Part shown: positions 11,501 through 18,204 of the stretch, piece after piece
Numbering within the stretch: the first letter of the stretch is position 1
Layout: every line of letters begins with the position of its first letter
Source: Cyclostephanos tholiformis
Taxonomy: Eukaryota; Bacillariophyta; Thalassiosirophyceae; Thalassiosirales; Thalassiosiraceae
DNA length: 18,204 nt
NCBI GenBank assembly: GCA_036939975.1
Contig: JALLPB010000258.1
Location: forward strand, 1-18,204
Direction: 5' to 3'
Translations under genes and position numbers: made by a program
The notes under the pieces: generated by a model
What the model was told of the DNA's origin: nothing
The model's input: the letters and a program-made list of their open reading frames with translations, nothing else
The model's database searches: none

Positions 11501-14500
11501 TCTTGCAGTTGGAGTCTAACCAATCAGGATAGCAAGGCGCCGCGCCAAGTGCCAAACATGCCTCGTGGAGGCGAGTCAGTGCATTTATGCGTGATTCACT
11601 GTCACCACCAGTAGTAGTAGTGCATATTTCCATGTCCGACTCTTCAGAGAATCGATCGGTAGAATTTCTGGGCTGTGATACTCGGGACAAAGATGGGGAT
11701 TTCATTTTCGGTGGCTGCAGGCGTTGCGCTAAATTCATGTCATTCGGTCCTGGACGACAGTGCATGCTGACAATAAATGAGATGAAAAGTGGCAAGGCCT
11801 CGAAAAAGGCAAATGCTTCAAGACTCGGAGTTACTGTGGCGGTTATGGACAATGTATCGCCAATTTCTGCTGTCAATGACAACAGCATCTTCTCTGCGCT
11901 CTGCAATCCCCGTAAAAGTGCCTCGTTTTGTTTATGTGACGTTGACGAACTTTGGCCCGCTTTCATTCTCCCAGATTCATGGTAATAATTTTGAAAGGAT
12001 GTATCACTAGCCTGAAGTAGTTTGTGTAGCTCACACATATCCACCCGCAATCTCATAATTCTTTCTACTGTACTCAAGGTGTTAAGAACTGTAGCAGATG
12101 CAGGGCCATCCCAAGATGGAGGTGTCCACGAAGACAATTTAGCGGCGGCGTTCCATCCGCTGAAGAGTAAATGGCATTCATCATCCTTGGCTGTCTGAAA
12201 TCCAACAGTTAGAGCCAGGACGACAGCAGATGTCATTATTTTGTAATCATGCCTATCTTCAAACACTTCTATCGAAGAATCAATGCGGATAGGCGGTACG
12301 GGCGACTGCCATGCAGCAAATATCGACTGAAAATACTCTTTGTGGAAGATAGCAGGAGTTTCATTATTTTCATTGAGCTGATTTTCGTGTCTTGGCATAG
12401 GGTATCGTGTCGCTTCTAACTCATTGAATAAAAATGTTTCTAGGTCGGGGCATATCACCAAATCTGCGACTGAGGTGCATAGGGACATTCCCCTCGCGAT
12501 GAGCCCAGAATCGGCATTTTCAAAGGCCTTAAAAGATTGCAGTCCTTTATGCATAATGCCAATTAAACGTGACAACATGACCTTTTGGGCGACTTTGGAG
12601 AGTTTGGAAACGGCCAAAGCAAACAATCGTGCATCACGGAGTGAAAGTAGAACATCTTTAACGGTGGCTACCATCAAACCCGAAGTCTTGGATAGATGCT
12701 CTTCCAAGCTTTTGAGAAAAGAGTGGCATACAAACTGTAATTCTACCGGTTGCCGGGGAAGTTGAGCAAAGGGTTCATCGTCGACAGAGGAATTGTCCCA
12801 TAAGGAGTAGATAATCATTTGCGATGTCAGAGCGTGCTGTACCGCAGTTACTGTGTTGGTACAGAAAATGAGCGAGACAGAGTGATCAGTATATGATCAA
12901 GGGAGGTAATTCGCAAATGAGCAACATTCCACAGAAGACTTTCGACTACTCACAATTTAGAGGCCATAAATCTTGATCCTCCGGGTCAACCCGCTTGATA
13001 ATGTCGATTGAGTTGTCACTGGCTCTGACTCTTCGGGCCAATTGATTCTCTACATCAACGACGGCGCGGAATATTTGCAGTCTGCTTTCGTGATTATCTA
13101 AACAGGGTATGAATCCGCGTCCAATGGTAAGGGAAAGCTGAATATGACACACCCATAACAGATGTTCCCATGGCTCGAAAATGTCTGAGCTGATGCTGGG
13201 ACTATTTTGACACACATACAACCGCGGGCGGATCAACTTTTGCTCCAATTCATATCCTAATTTGACAAATGTCAATACCATATTCTCGGAAAAACACCTG
13301 CGGAGGTATGATCGGATGATATGAGCTGCTGATACTGCATTATCTGTATCAAAGGCCAACGTGGTTGAGTCGGCTACATGAGTCAATGATTGGATGAGAG
13401 CTTTAAGAGAACCCACAGCAAGATTACATCGGGAAAATGATTTCCTGCAATCAAAATAACGCGCAAAAAAAACAAAGCAAGAGTAGGATGGGAGATAAAA
13501 TTTGGTTAGAAGAAAATAAGGTAATGACAAATCTCACCAAGATGAAAAAATAGGTCAAAAAAATCCTCGCGCAACGATCTCCTTTGCTCAGCTTACCTTG
13601 GATGAATCTCCGGCCCAAGCATTTCCAAAGCCGACGTGTTGAATTCACCGGCCTTTCTTCTCTTCTTCTTTGATGTTGTTGACTTCTTCTTATGTAGCGA
13701 TGTATCTGCACCTCCAACGCTGAAAACTTCTTGTGAATGCATGTCAAGATCAAAGTCATAGCAGATCCGAATAATACTTAAAAGACTCCGTAATAGAGAT
13801 GCTATGGCGCTGTTGTAGGCGACAGCGGTGTTAGTGACGACGCCGCCTTCGTCGGAGGTTGCAGTGGTTGGGGGCTTATCAATGTCTTCGGCAACATGAG
13901 CTCGAATGAATAAAGAAAGAATCTCAGAAGGATTTGATTGCTCACAGGAACTGAAGAAGGTGTCACTTCCTCCGGCCTTATTAGGATATTCGCTGGAGGA
14001 TGGGGTAGAGGCTACAGCTGATTGACGGGCGGCAGCGAGGTGAGAATTTTTGGCAGGGCCGTTGAGCGATTCGTTAAGACGATATTTCGCCAGAATTTCT
14101 TGCGGTAATGATACTGAAGTAGTTGTGTCTGAAGATGATGATTTCGCTGCTCCAGCTCTGGCCGTACCCGACAGCACTTTTCCCAGACACTCCGAAAGTT
14201 CGCAGACAGCCATCGACATGAGTTTTGAGTCCAATGCAACAGCCGCATACCGTTCTTGCACCTTATCGCAACTTTGAGAAAAACAACCCAATGCAACGGC
14301 CGAACCAATTGCTATTATTTTTTCCTTCCAATCGTTAGAGCTTGCCAAGAAAGCACTTGAAGCTGCCAAACGACCAAGCGTTTCCAATGTTCGATGCATG
14401 AATGGATAAAAGTAAATACTGCCCGACAGATCCTTGGGGTTGCCGATGAGGCCGCTGGTGATATTTGTGCGCCGTCTTGATGTCGGACTGCCAAAAAATG

Positions 14501-15633
14501 TGTCATCGTCATTCAAAAGTACGAATCTCTTCTTTCGCATGCTTCCGTCACTCATCAAATCATCATTCTCCAATTTGGAAAGACCACACAGAGACTTCAT
14601 ATGACTTTTGATCAACCTTTTTGTCAGCATCTCAGTCAGATCGCGTATATCAGGGCGTATCCAGACTAGTGGAGTTGATGCACGTCTGTTACTGCCAAGG
14701 TTGGCACTACCAACGCATGGAGAAGAAAAGAATCTTGCAGACCCCGCCCGGGAAGAATGTGGACTCAATACTTCTGCCATAGCCTCTCCAGCAGCGATAG
14801 TTCCCTTATTTCTCATTTCGTCGTTGAACCTCTTATTGGATTTAGATCGTTTGCGTGAGCTGCGACGAACTCCGGATAGAGTCTCAGAAATGTCTGCAGA
14901 GGAAGCTGATGACGATGTAGCCGCAAATATCTGAGAGGGTTTAGTAGCAGTAGCGTCAGGAATGGACTCATTTTTTAACTCCTTTTCATCATTGACAACG
15001 GCAACTACTCCACTACCCCCTATTACTGCTTTGACATACTCATCCATCCATCCAGAACTAGGGGGGCTCAACCCTCCAGTGGCACCGGCATCGTAAATAG
15101 TATCAATCATCGCCGAGATGAACACAATGAGCGCCAAATTTCCTGGTACTCCAGTAGAAATATTGTCAGCAGTGCTTTCATCAACAGATGAACGTTGTCT
15201 AGAGGAGGCGTTGGACATGACAATATCCGTCTTTGTCGTCCTCGGCTTCGCAGGAAGCAATGTCGTTGCCACTGCTGATGACGATGAATCTAAGGCCTCC
15301 ACAGAAAGAGATGACAGATCAGTAGTGGCGGTATCATTGTACGCAGCCTCTTTAGTATCTGTAAATTCCATAACCTTTCCCCATGCTTCAGCATTTTGCA
15401 ACATGTCCGCACCAATCTCTAATAGCCGTTTTTGACCAGAGCATAACCAACCAAACGCCAACACGGCCCATCTTCGAATGGAAACGTGACAATCAAAAGA
15501 TATGTGATTTTCGATTCGCGCGGATAATAACGTCGACAGCTTGTAATAGTCTGTAGCACCGGTGTGAGAACGAGAGGATGTCGTCAAGCGTGTTCTTTTC
15601 TTCTGAGCTGTACTGCTATTGTTGTTGTTGTTG

Positions 15634-15668
<35 letters not shown>

Positions 15669-17746
15669 TTTCTTGCTTCCACGAGATGAAGTGGAAGTGG
15701 ATGATGTCTTTCGAATTTTATTAGGAGGCTCGCTACTGCCAAACACACCATCATGGAACGCGAGGACAAGAGATATGAACTTGGACTCTTCCTCGTCAGC
15801 GAAAACTAATTCAGTAACATCATAGCAAATTTGAGCTAGGCGTTTGTCCTCGGAAGCTTCTCTCTCGTCATGCGCATACTGTCCTCTCTTTTCTTTTATG
15901 AATCTTGTTTTTACCTTGCAAACATGTGATGCCGATTGCGTTTGTTGAAACCCTACCTCGTTATCAGTCAACAGGCGTGCCAACAACGCATCCCACATTG
16001 ATATTGTATCGAAACCCATTGTACAATGAGCATGTCCCAAGGATGATATCCATGATAATGCGCTGCCACTGCTACCGCCAGACATTGTGCTGCCACTGCA
16101 ACCGCCAGCGGTGGTGGTAGTGGCAGTGGAATTGGTAGATGTGGTGGTAGTCGTATTCAATATCCCTCCTCCAGAGGAAATCGCCGACGAAGTGATGGTG
16201 GTGCCACCACTGCCGCTCGTAAGGCTATGTAATAATCCGTGACTCGGCAACGACATCGACGACGAAACCGACGAAGTCGCCAGGAGCTTGGGTTTGGGCG
16301 TAAGCTGGAATGCCCTCTCCAGGGTAATCAGTCCAGACCAGAGACACTTGCGAAGGATGACTCGCTCGACGGCGCCGCCGGGACGATCGTCGTTGTCGTC
16401 GTCGTCATCCTGACTGCCATTCCCGTCTCCACCGCCGTCGCCACCTGCTTCTTTAACGACGTTCTCGTCAGCGACGATTCCGGCTTCGACACAAATGCTA
16501 AATGAAGTCATCGTCGTTGGCGTCGCCTTCCCCAGCGTCTCCAGTCCGTACAAGGCCCCCATTACGCCACTGGTCATGGCGCGCCCCACCGTCGCCTTGG
16601 CGTGCGACATCATAATGCGCCTCGTTTCCGCCGTGCCGCAACCGTCCGACTTGCCGTCTGGGGACATCGTCTCACGCGGCCCAACGCGGCCGTGTAGCTC
16701 GTCGTCAGTGTCGGCCAAGAAGGGAAAGGCCGTTCCAGTCTTCGCCCCCCCCCCATCCGAGTTGGTCCGAGAGGTCGGCGAGGGCGAGCTAATGCCGCCC
16801 GCACCACCGCCAGAGTTCGACGACCCGCCGATGGGGCGTGAAGACCTAGCCTTCGTGATGTTCTCCAACAGTGCCCGATCGTTTACGAGACACTTTAGTA
16901 GAGGGGAGGATAGGGAGATCAGCACGATCGCTACAATCCTATCCCCCGTCGTCGTCGTAATAGTAGGTGTCGTCGTCTTCATTCCCTCTTGCTTCTCCCT
17001 ACAGTCGCATTCGCGCTCGCGATCCCGCTTCCGTAGGAGGTACCCAAGCAGGACGTTGATGGCGTGAGTGGTGGCCATGATCAGGTGGGCGTCGTCGCTC
17101 CCGACATCGTTCTGGTCGCCCTCGTTGACGTTGCCGTCGCGGAGGGGGGGCACGTCCCCGACGCCGTTCCCATCCCCGTTCGACGCCCGGATAGTTTTAT
17201 CGTCGTTTGTATCCCTCCGTCGCACTCCTCCGGCCGCCCTCTGACGCGATCGTCCTCCCCCCCCCCCCCCCCCCCCCCACCCCTTCTCCCGCGGCGGCAT
17301 CGTCCCCCCCCCTCTTTCTCGTCTTCCTTCCCCTCCCGGCGAAGGAAACGACGGAGGACGCTTTGTCGTTATTATTATCCCCCTCCCCCCTCTTCCCCCC
17401 CAACGTGGACGACGCGATCGACGCCGACGAGGCGGCGTGAAATCCGGCGGCGGCGTCATCGTCGTTGTCCCTATATAGAGACACCGCGAGGTTGGGCGCT
17501 AGGGACGATACGGCGTCGTCATCTTCGTCGTCGTCATCATCGACGGTATCGGTAATACTGGAGGCCACGTACGCCACCCGACCCTCCACCATGGCGCGCA
17601 ATGCCGACGAACATCGCGTCCTGCTCATGGACAGCAGGCGCACGCGCGATAGAAGGTCGAGAAGGAGGGACGATTTCTCGGGGGGGACCATCGGGAGTAG
17701 TCCGGTGGCGGACGCGACGGGGACATCCTCGTCGTCGTCGTCGTAC

Positions 17747-17780
<34 letters not shown>

Positions 17781-17946
17781 ACTCATTCTCACGGACGTTG
17801 TCGTTATCGTTATCATCGTTGTCGTCGTCATCCTCCCCATCCCGTCTATCATCGTCGACGTCCATCGGGACGAGCGGTCCGATTCCATCCCCCGAGACGG
17901 ACGACGCCCTCGACGATATCCTCTCGACAACGTTTGCATTCCTCAT
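1484..17946 (-). CDS. UBR4: Giant UBR4/BIG/pushover-family protein, C-terminally truncated (10 exons)
   Basis: Exons in coding order, all minus strand: 17946-13597, 13444-12954, 12850-8698, 8609-8327, 8233-7955, 7872-7770, 7695-6908, 6819-4351, 4278-2642, 2570-1484. All introns are GT-AG and keep phase; the spliced product is about 5,212 aa, against roughly 5,100-5,200 aa for complete family members. Family membership rests on the UBR box (HWYNCYTC, CARVCHKGH, SFFCDCG), the RWYD-FPLTDEE junction with its IDSVEVYARPRSEL segment, and the C-terminal ribbon (CPRC, GVCGNCGE, CRKCRHINYD, CVECGYC). Homologues are cytosolic/cytoskeletal E3 factors that bind N-degrons and act in protein quality control, and in auxin transport in plants. 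The start is the first in-frame ATG after an upstream TAA. Two oddities: a frame shift is needed at the C run 17257-17278, and the last ~1,000 family residues with the catalytic module are missing. The family call is secure; whether the locus makes a working ligase is doubtful. Confidence 0.93.
2571..2641 (-). other. Intron 9 (71 bp)
   Basis: Donor GATGG|GTAAGG and acceptor TTGTTTTTTAG; the phase 2 junction gives GG+G (Gly). Confidence 0.87.
2642..4278 (-). CDS. UBR4: Exon 9 of the UBR4-like gene, ending in the Cys-rich ribbon
   Basis: 1,637 nt, phase 0 in and phase 2 out (GAT GG|GTAAGG). It includes helices (FTVHDLIAFIKQFVVDGRSK) that correspond to the animal block ending in PQLGSYGR (here QVGTLGRASKNFIDLLV). 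A beta segment (VVLSEVHVSVSDPRGRLVKS, then RCGTLSLARG and VVAANLKFTYEEFYE) matches animal UBR4 (SDIKLRLTDP, VGTLNLPKG, VASNLMIEYADFYE). The multi-Cys ribbon follows immediately. Confidence 0.92.
2716..2856 (-). other. C-terminal multi-Cys zinc ribbon of UBR4
   Basis: Four Cys pairs in about 47 residues: CPRC, CGNC (in HGVCGNCGE), CRKC (in FQCRKCRHINYDN) and CVEC-GYC. Animal UBR4 has the near-identical series CPRC, GVCGNCGE, CHKCRSINYD, CNACGFC. This block is the strongest single family signature in the window after the UBR box. Confidence 0.93.
4279..4350 (-). other. Intron 8 (72 bp), in frame and without a stop
   Basis: Donor TCCAG|GTAATT and acceptor TTATTATGGCAG. It would otherwise encode 24 residues rich in Phe/Leu (EYFFMPSLVGLTLFLLWQ) inside a soluble helical region. 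Its length, U-richness and splice sites match the other introns. Confidence 0.72.
4351..6819 (-). CDS. UBR4: Exon 8 of the UBR4-like gene: galactose-binding-like segment, ZZ-like and GRF-type fingers
   Basis: 2,469 nt (823 codons), phase 0 at both ends. It starts FPLTDEETLLAV directly after RWYD of exon 7, reproducing the RWFD-FPxTxEE sequence of animal UBR4. The acceptor is AAATTACAG. The open frame continues upstream to 6873, but that part is intronic: it is out of phase with exon 7 and Phe/Leu-rich. The exon holds the conserved IDSVEVYARPRSEL strand region, a helical block, the ZZ-like finger (5705-5814) and the GRF-type finger (4938-5069). Confidence 0.88.
4938..5069 (-). other. GRF-type zinc finger
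   Basis: About 44 residues with CEHGPAVRRRCSHGVHKDRR, then FYVCG and CNFFKWATD. This follows the zf-GRF pattern: C-x-H/C-G, a basic stretch ending RxFYxC, then CxFFxW. In DNA-processing enzymes GRF fingers bind single-stranded nucleic acid. Here the basic loop (VRRRC, HKDRR, DRNKR) supports nucleic-acid or ubiquitin-system binding only by analogy. Assignment is by motif, not by a profile search. Confidence 0.7.
5705..5814 (-). other. ZZ-type zinc finger, degenerate
   Basis: The segment starts YQCDSCLIFPITGQRYTL and ends DIDLCKRCYDLGIAY. The outer CDxC and DLCxxCY pairs, IxGxRY and the DxDLC core are those of ZZ fingers, which the BIG/UBR4 family carries at about this position. The middle CxxC pair expected after RY is absent (TLGGEM instead), so only one of the two zinc sites seems complete. 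Confidence 0.75.
6683..6819 (-). other. Conserved galactose-binding-like segment of UBR4
   Basis: It begins FPLTDEETLLAVRNGFVTIW and runs through IIDSVEVYARPRSEL. The matching stretch in animal UBR4 (FPxTREEA, then IDxVKIYGKTKEQF) follows the same RW(F/Y)D motif. It is one of the best-conserved points of the family, and it fixes the splice junction at 6819. The comparison is from memory of the family, not from an alignment. Confidence 0.75.
6820..6907 (-). other. Intron 7 (88 bp)
   Basis: Donor TGAT|GTGAGT and acceptor AAATTACAG; phase 0. Splicing joins RWYD to FPLTDEE, the conserved family sequence. Confidence 0.9.
6908..7695 (-). CDS. UBR4: Exon 7 of the UBR4-like gene
   Basis: 788 nt. 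The first two bases complete Glu, and the exon reads ELLPNMISADDIGGSYGV onwards. It ends NCKRWYD in phase 0 at GAT|GTGAGT. The beta-rich start (YGVVGPYTHFQELGIAM, FFRVACIG, TALILEFNE, SGSLLWFGED) looks like further propeller blades; the end is helical. RWYD is the family-conserved lead into the next domain. Confidence 0.88.
7696..7769 (-). other. Intron 6 (74 bp)
   Basis: Donor TTTG|GTGAGT and acceptor TCTTAACAG; the phase 1 junction gives G+AA (Glu). Confidence 0.85.
7770..7872 (-). CDS. UBR4: Short exon 6 of the UBR4-like gene
   Basis: A 103-nt exon of about 34 codons, reading LAYLRLANILLYQC through MLFDDDGAICGSF, then one base (G) before GTGAGT. Acceptor TTCTTTTAATCAG keeps phase 0 from exon 5. 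It is supported by the open frame, both splice sites and the exact phase fit to exons 5 and 7. Confidence 0.85.
7873..7954 (-). other. Intron 5 (82 bp)
   Basis: Donor CCAT|GTGAGT and acceptor TTTTAATCAG after a long T-rich tract; phase 0. Confidence 0.85.
7955..8233 (-). CDS. UBR4: Exon 5 of the UBR4-like gene (propeller-like)
   Basis: 279 nt, phase 0 at both ends, starting YEDVLIRSATLLGSLSVDN and ending FGDGAH. The sequence is beta-rich, with the turn IIDEEGNLGDDGENYIEIG. Acceptor CCTCCCCATAG and donor CAT|GTGAGT are good matches to the other junctions. Confidence 0.85.
8234..8326 (-). other. Intron 4 (93 bp)
   Basis: Donor TGCC|GTGAGT and acceptor TCCCCATAG after a C/T-rich stretch; phase 0. 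Confidence 0.85.
8327..8609 (-). CDS. UBR4: Exon 4 of the UBR4-like gene (propeller-like)
   Basis: 283 nt, entering with one base (AG+C gives Ser, reading TIS-GMALNSENDRHLLVWG) and leaving in phase 0 at GCC|GTGAGT. Alternating strands such as HLLVWGVANACVCIVS and LQIVAVCGVVVHVFDL resemble WD/beta-propeller blades. The acceptor was chosen by phase: the nearer AG at TTTCTAAG gives the wrong frame, whereas CTCTCCTCAAAG after a pyrimidine tract fits. Confidence 0.82.
8610..8697 (-). other. Intron 3 (88 bp)
   Basis: Donor TCAG|GTGAGC and acceptor CTCCTCAAAG; the phase 2 junction gives AG+C (Ser). The nearer TTTCTAAG is out of phase. Confidence 0.78.
8698..12850 (-). CDS. UBR4: Exon 3 of the UBR4-like gene, carrying the UBR box
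   Basis: This 4,153-nt exon is uninterrupted. It begins with two bases (TA) that complete Leu (TTA) and reads LTAVQHALTSQMIIYSLWD; it ends in phase 2 before GTGAGC. Most of its ~1,384 residues look like helical (armadillo/HEAT-like) scaffold without catalytic motifs. The UBR box lies near its 3' end (9363-9578), followed by an acidic helix and a Ser-rich stretch that leads into the propeller-like exons. The order of scaffold, then UBR box, then beta-propeller-like region is the usual order in UBR4/BIG proteins. Confidence 0.9.
9363..9578 (-). other. UBR box zinc finger (N-degron binding)
   Basis: About 70 residues running from RTCSFVETG to CKCLTP. Visible ligand motifs are TCSF, HWYNCYTCG, CCSLCARVCHKGHD and SSFFCDCGAE, the Cys/His spacing of UBR boxes and closest in feel to the UBR4/BIG subtype (NQHWYHCHTC in animals). 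In UBR1/2 this fold binds basic N-terminal residues of degradation substrates, and UBR4 is a recognised N-recognin. All expected zinc ligands appear present, so this module looks able to fold even though the C-terminal E3 part is absent from the window. Confidence 0.95.
12851..12953 (-). other. Intron 2 (103 bp)
   Basis: Donor AATT|GTGAGT and acceptor CCAACACAG; the phase 1 junction gives T+TA (Leu). It contains in-frame stops. Confidence 0.85.
12954..13444 (-). CDS. UBR4: Exon 2 of the UBR4-like gene
   Basis: This 491-nt exon enters in phase 2 (AG+G gives Arg, reading HPR-KSFSRCNLAVG) and leaves in phase 1 (AAT T). It encodes about 163 residues of predicted helical repeat with no named motif. 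The acceptor TTTTGATTGCAG and donor ATT|GTGAGT are clear. The open frame extends into both introns, but the intron-derived ends (a Phe/Tyr-rich start, an early TAG) do not look like protein. Confidence 0.85.
13445..13596 (-). other. Intron 1 (152 bp)
   Basis: Donor CAAG|GTAAGC and acceptor GATTGCAG; the phase 2 junction gives AG+G (Arg). Confidence 0.85.
13597..17946 (-). CDS. UBR4: Exon 1 of the UBR4-like gene: low-complexity N-terminal region
   Basis: This exon encodes about 1,449 residues. The first ~100 are Asp/Glu-rich (runs such as DDDDDEDDD). Then follow Gly, Ser/Thr and Asn runs, with ordered helical stretches in between, for example around LLKCLVNDRALLENITKA and WLCSGQKRLLEIGADML. 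From 17946 to the C run the sensible frame starts MRNANVVERIS; after the run the frame continuing RSRQRAAGGVRRRDTNDD is open to 13593. The tract length must differ by -1 or +2 to join them. With that correction the exon is 4,349 nt and ends in phase 2 (CCA AG), which matches exon 2. The exon lacks a recognisable catalytic domain; the N-terminal part of this family is poorly conserved between kingdoms. Confidence 0.8.
15619..15667. repeat. CTG/GTT trinucleotide repeat encoding Ser and Asn runs
   Basis: About ten CTG units (15637-15667) beside a GTT run (15619-15633), plus strand. On the minus strand these are read as AGC (Ser) and AAC (Asn), giving a Ser run followed by an Asn run in a disordered linker of exon 1. 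Confidence 0.85.
17257..17278. repeat. C22 homopolymer at the frame switch in exon 1
   Basis: Twenty-two consecutive C on the plus strand encode poly-Gly on the minus strand. The protein-like frames on either side are out of register by one base; a tract of 21 or 24 would join them. Homopolymers of this length are commonly miscalled, so a sequence error is the simplest reading. Confidence 0.9.
17741..17788. repeat. 18-bp tandem repeat in the acidic N-terminus
   Basis: About 2.6 copies of TCGTACTCGTACTCGTCG (17741-17758, 17759-17776, then a partial copy). On the coding strand they give alternating Asp/Glu/Tyr (EYDDEYEYDDEYEYDDDD), within a longer GAC/GAT-rich stretch. Confidence 0.85.
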
Positions 17947-18204
17947 CCTCCTAATCTTCTTCTTCGTCGTCTTCGTCGTCCTCTTCGACTTTTCGTCGTC
18001 CTTCGTCGTCCCCTCCTTCGCTCCCCCCTCGAGGATGGAAGCGACAACGGCGGCGGAGGGGGCGGATCTATGAATGGTACGCGCGACGGAGGAAGGCGGA
18101 TATTAGACGATCGAACGAGATAACCGATTATGCAAAAAAAAAAGCAAAACATGAAAAAAGTGATATTCTTCCCCCGATCGATAGATAGATATATATATGC
18201 AAGG
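17947..18204 (-). promoter_or_regulatory. Upstream flank of the UBR4-like gene
   Basis: 258 bp between the inferred start codon and the window edge. The coding frame is closed upstream by a TAA near 18105. A TA-rich stretch (about 18181-18198, including ATATATATAT) lies about 240 bp upstream of the ATG and could contribute to a core promoter, but it is part of a GATA/TA microsatellite. No defined promoter element can be claimed. Confidence 0.25.

Noticed and set aside
16495..17067. A 190-codon plus-strand open frame
   Set aside because: It is antisense to exon 1; the minus frame continues into well-supported exons with correct phases.
17279..17459. The start at 17459 as the true N-terminus of the long exon 1 frame
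   Set aside because: The stretch upstream of the C run in that frame is Pro/Arg/Gly noise, whereas the other frame (from 17946) has a protein-like helical segment; a tract-length error explains the switch better.
1484..17946. A multi-gene cluster or novel defence/biosynthetic system made of the separate minus-strand open frames
   Set aside because: The open frames join through phase-compatible GT-AG introns into one UBR4-family protein, so they are exons rather than separate genes.
17064..18073. Long plus-strand open frames in the GC-rich right end (for example 17064-17555 and 17465-18073)
   Set aside because: They are Ser/Arg/Pro low-complexity antisense readings of the triplet-rich exon 1 and lack any domain.
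17943..18152. A 69-codon minus-strand open frame overlapping the start codon as ATGA (possible upstream ORF)
   Set aside because: It is Arg/Pro-rich low-complexity sequence out of frame with the gene, and there is no transcript evidence that it lies in the leader.

Overview
The window looks like nuclear DNA of a photosynthetic or heterotrophic stramenopile, most likely a centric diatom. That is an inference. It rests on short spliceosomal introns of about 70-150 bp with GTGAGT/GTAAG donors, long Ser/Asn/Asp/Gly low-complexity tracts in the protein, mixed GC content and no operon structure. Nearly everything from about position 1484 to 17946 is one giant gene on the minus strand. It encodes a UBR4/BIG/pushover-type protein, the giant UBR-box E3 ligase family (about 5,000 residues in animals and plants).

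Reading right to left (5' to 3' of the gene): a short upstream flank lies at 17947-18204. Exon 1 (17946-13597) starts with an acidic, low-complexity N-terminus and contains a 22-nt C run (G on the coding strand), where the reading frame changes. Exons 2 and 3 (13444-12954 and 12850-8698) carry helical-repeat sequence, with the UBR box near the end of exon 3. Four exons of 103-788 nt (8609-6908) encode beta-rich, WD/propeller-like sequence. Exons 8 and 9 (6819-4351 and 4278-2642) carry the conserved galactose-binding-like segment, a ZZ-like finger, a GRF-type finger and a C-terminal multi-Cys ribbon. Exon 10 (2570-1484) enters the armadillo-like region after the ribbon and then stops. I placed every junction by GT-AG and by phase; all nine introns keep the frame. 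The spliced model is about 5,212 residues once the C-run shift is allowed for.

The gene is not intact in this window. Family members continue for roughly 1,000 residues beyond the point where exon 10 ends, including the C-terminal ubiquitin-transfer (hemi-RING-type) module, and none of that is present. The break coincides with a tandem duplication of about 175 bp (about 1284-1635). The inner copy ends in a stop. The outer, diverged copy is followed by about 100 bp that look like the next piece of coding sequence (to 1129). Beyond it come about 500 bp of AT-rich DNA without genes, an 11-bp minisatellite (532-632) that resembles a telomere repeat only superficially, and at the left edge (about 1-326, minus strand) a frame-broken remnant of an inositol-monophosphatase-family gene. 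The left 1.5 kb therefore looks like a rearrangement junction, or an assembly/haplotype junction, between two damaged genes.

I found no tRNA, rRNA, CRISPR array, complete transposon or new multi-gene system. The most unusual items are the truncated UBR4 gene with its breakpoint duplication, the GRF finger embedded in a UBR4 protein, a ZZ finger without its middle Cys pair, and an in-frame 72-bp intron.
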